Part shown: positions 7,396-8,888 of the stretch, one piece after another
How positions within the stretch are numbered: the first letter of the stretch is position 1
How the letters are laid out: the number at the start of each line of letters is the position of its first letter
Program-made: the position numbers and the translations under genes
NCBI GenBank assembly: GCA_023134875.1
Contig: JAGLUH010000089.1
Location: forward strand, 1-8,888
DNA length: 8,888 nt
Source: Candidatus Zixiibacteriota bacterium
GTDB taxonomy: Bacteria; Zixibacteria; MSB-5A5; CAIYYT01
Direction: 5' to 3'
The notes under the pieces: generated by a model
The model's database searches: none
Told to the model about the DNA's origin: nothing
What the model saw: the letters and a program-made list of their open reading frames with translations, nothing else

Positions 7396-8888
7396 ATGGA
7401 ATTAATCTGGCTCATACCCCTCTTTCCCCTGATTGGCTTTATCACCAACGGCCTGCTGGGTCGAAAAATGCCGAAGTCGCTGGTCAGTCTTACCGCCTGC
7501 GGGTCGGTGTTTCTCTCATTTGCCCTGTCGATTTATGTATTCATTCAATTGCTGGGTCTTCCCGCGAGGAGCCGCATCTACGAAGTGACGCTCTTCAGTT
7601 GGGTACCGGCGGGATCGTTCAGTGCCGATATGGGTTTCCTGCTTGATCCGCTCTCAGCGGTGATGATCCTGGTCGTCAGCGGCGTCGCTTTCCTGATTCA
7701 TGTCTACTCGATCGGCTACATGGCGCATGATCCCGACTACCCGCGCTTCTTTACTTACTTGAATCTCTTCACCGGCTCCATGCTGCTGCTGGTGCTGGCG
7801 GATAATTTCCTTTTGATGTTCGTCGGCTGGGAGGGAGTCGGTCTCTGTTCCTATTTGCTGATCGGTTTCTGGTACGAGCGTAAATCCGCGTCGATCGCCG
7901 GCGACAAAGCCTTTATTGTGAACCGTATCGGCGATTTCGGGTTCCTGCTGGCGATCATGCTGCTCTTCTGGAACCTGGGTACGGTCAGTTTCACCGAGGT
8001 ATTCGCCCTGGCGCCGCAGCAGCTTGTCTTCGGCGGCGGTATTATCACGGCGATCACATTGCTGCTTTTCCTGGGTGCGACCGGCAAGTCGGCGCAGATA
8101 CCGCTCTATGTCTGGCTGCCCGATGCGATGGAAGGCCCGACGCCGGTATCGGCGTTGATTCATGCGGCGACGATGGTTACCGCCGGTGTATACATGGTGG
8201 CGCGCTGTAATGTACTTTACATGATGGCGCCGACATCGCTTTTGGTGGTGGCGATCATTGGTATTGTGACGGCGTTTGTGGCTGCTACTATCGGTCTTTT
8301 CCAGAACGACATCAAACGGGTGCTCGCCTATTCGACAGTCAGCCAGCTCGGTTATATGTTCTTAGCGTGCGGCGTCGCCGCCTTCGGCGCCGGTATCTTT
8401 CACCTGATGACCCACGCGTTCTTTAAGGCATTGCTCTTTCTCGGCGCCGGTTCGGTAATACATGCTGTGAGCGATGAACAGGATATGCGCAAGATGGGCG
8501 GGCTGAAAGCCAGGCTGCCGATCACCTACAGGACAATGCTGGTGGCCACCCTGGCGATCTGCGGCATACCCATCTTCAGCGGTTTCTTTTCCAAGGACGA
8601 GATTTTGTGGCAGTCGTTTTCGTCGCCGTATGGCTCGCCGATTCTCTGGGTTGTTGGTGTGTTAACAGCGGGATTGACTGCCTTCTACATGTTCCGTTTG
8701 ATCTACCTGACATTCTTCGGCAAGGGTCGCTATGACGCCGAGACCGCGCATCACATCCATGAATCACCCAAGTCGATGACCACGCCATTGGTAATTCTGG
8801 CGGTGTTGTCACTGGTCGGCGGTTTTATCGGCTGGCCGAAAGTTCTGGGCGGTGGCGCCTGGTTCGAGCAGTGGCTGCATCCGGTCTT
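7396..8888 (+). CDS. nuoL: NADH:quinone oxidoreductase subunit L (ND5 type), 5' part, runs off right edge
   Basis: NuoL is the distal antiporter-like proton pump (Proton_antipo family, Mrp related). The frame is open from ATG 7396 to the edge: 497 codons plus two bases. Full-length NuoL is about 610-700 residues, so the last helices and the long lateral amphipathic helix are missing here. The N-terminus MELIWLIPLFPLIGF is typical. Key residues found by motif: Glu146 in FVGWEGVGLCSYLLIGFW (E. coli Glu144), Lys231 in TGKSAQIPLYVWLPDAMEGP (Lys229), His256 in ALIHAATMVTAGVYM (His254), His336, His340 and Lys344 in FHLMTHAFFKALLFLGAGS, and Lys400-Asp401 in SGFFSKDEI. The proton path is therefore intact as far as it can be read. 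The start is 4 bases after the nuoK stop, with a weak ribosome site. The visible length and the HAFFKALLFLGAG motif separate it from NuoM, and its place after nuoK fits NuoL. Confidence 0.97.
   Translation, partial: MELIWLIPLFPLIGFITNGLLGRKMPKSLVSLTACGSVFLSFALSIYVFIQLLGLPARSRIYEVTLFSWVPAGSFSADMGFLLDPLSAVMILVVSGVAFLIHVYSIGYMAHDPDYPRFFTYLNLFTGSMLLLVLADNFLLMFVGWEGVGLCSYLLIGFWYERKSASIAGDKAFIVNRIGDFGFLLAIMLLFWNLGTVSFTEVFALAPQQLVFGGGIITAITLLLFLGATGKSAQIPLYVWLPDAMEGPTPVSALIHAATMVTAGVYMVARCNVLYMMAPTSLLVVAIIGIVTAFVAATIGLFQNDIKRVLAYSTVSQLGYMFLACGVAAFGAGIFHLMTHAFFKALLFLGAGSVIHAVSDEQDMRKMGGLKARLPITYRTMLVATLAICGIPIFSGFFSKDEILWQSFSSPYGSPILWVVGVLTAGLTAFYMFRLIYLTFFGKGRYDAETAHHIHESPKSMTTPLVILAVLSLVGGFIGWPKVLGGGAWFEQWLHPV

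Larger units (their letters stand above)
1..8888 (+). other. Internal segment of a nuo (complex I) operon, nuoD-E-F-G-H-I-J-K-L
   Basis: Nine consecutive same-strand genes occur in the conserved order, with junctions of -4, +2, 0, +1, +9, +4, +7 and +4 bases. This spacing indicates one transcript entering from the left and leaving to the right. No rho-independent terminator, promoter-like gap, RNA gene, repeat, insertion sequence or CRISPR array is visible between or within the genes. Confidence 0.95.

Noticed and set aside
7654..8163. A 169-codon minus-strand open frame opposite nuoL
   Set aside because: Its Gln/Arg/Asp-rich translation is the antisense image of the hydrophobic nuoL helices; it shows no sign of being a real protein.
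1..8888. A mobile, defence or otherwise undescribed system within the window
   Set aside because: All bases are accounted for by tightly packed complex I genes with full sets of conserved residues. I found no foreign-looking insert, repeat array or unexplained gap.

Overview
This window is the middle of a bacterial nuo operon, which encodes the proton-pumping NADH:quinone oxidoreductase (respiratory complex I, type I NADH dehydrogenase). Nine genes lie head to tail on the + strand: the 3' part of nuoD, complete nuoE, nuoF, nuoG, nuoH, nuoI, nuoJ and nuoK, and the 5' part (about 497 codons) of nuoL, which runs off the right edge. This is the standard 14-gene order, so nuoA-nuoC are expected to the left and nuoM-nuoN to the right. 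Neither set is in the window.

Layout: 1-691 is nuoD (peripheral quinone-site arm). 688-5057 is nuoE-nuoF-nuoG (NADH-oxidising N module). 5059-6042 is nuoH (membrane heel of the quinone site). 6052-6576 is nuoI (two [4Fe-4S] clusters of the Q module). 6581-7391 is nuoJ-nuoK (small membrane subunits). 7396-8888 is nuoL (antiporter-like pump subunit). The genes overlap by up to 4 bases or are separated by no more than 9 bases. There is no intergenic space for a promoter, terminator, RNA gene or repeat, and I saw none. Strong Shine-Dalgarno sequences precede only nuoE and nuoI. The other junctions look dependent on stop/start coupling.

Together the products form one electron and proton path. NuoF takes hydride from NADH onto FMN. 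Electrons pass through clusters in NuoF, NuoE, NuoG and NuoI to the quinone site at the NuoD/NuoH interface. The energy released drives proton transfer through NuoH, NuoJ, NuoK and NuoL. All cluster ligands and all key pump residues I could locate are present, so every gene looks functional.

Organism: a bacterium with moderately GC-rich DNA and an aerobic or anaerobic quinone-linked respiratory chain. NuoG carries the ligands of the extra N7 cluster. The NuoI sequence is of the common canonical bacterial type. The phylum cannot be fixed from the window; an uncultured lineage of the FCB or Zixibacteria kind is only a guess.

I looked for an undescribed system and did not find one. This is a conserved housekeeping operon. 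The findings are small-scale: an unusual TTG start with an out-of-frame decoy ATG for nuoI, uneven ribosome-binding strength, and a few substitutions at usually conserved positions.
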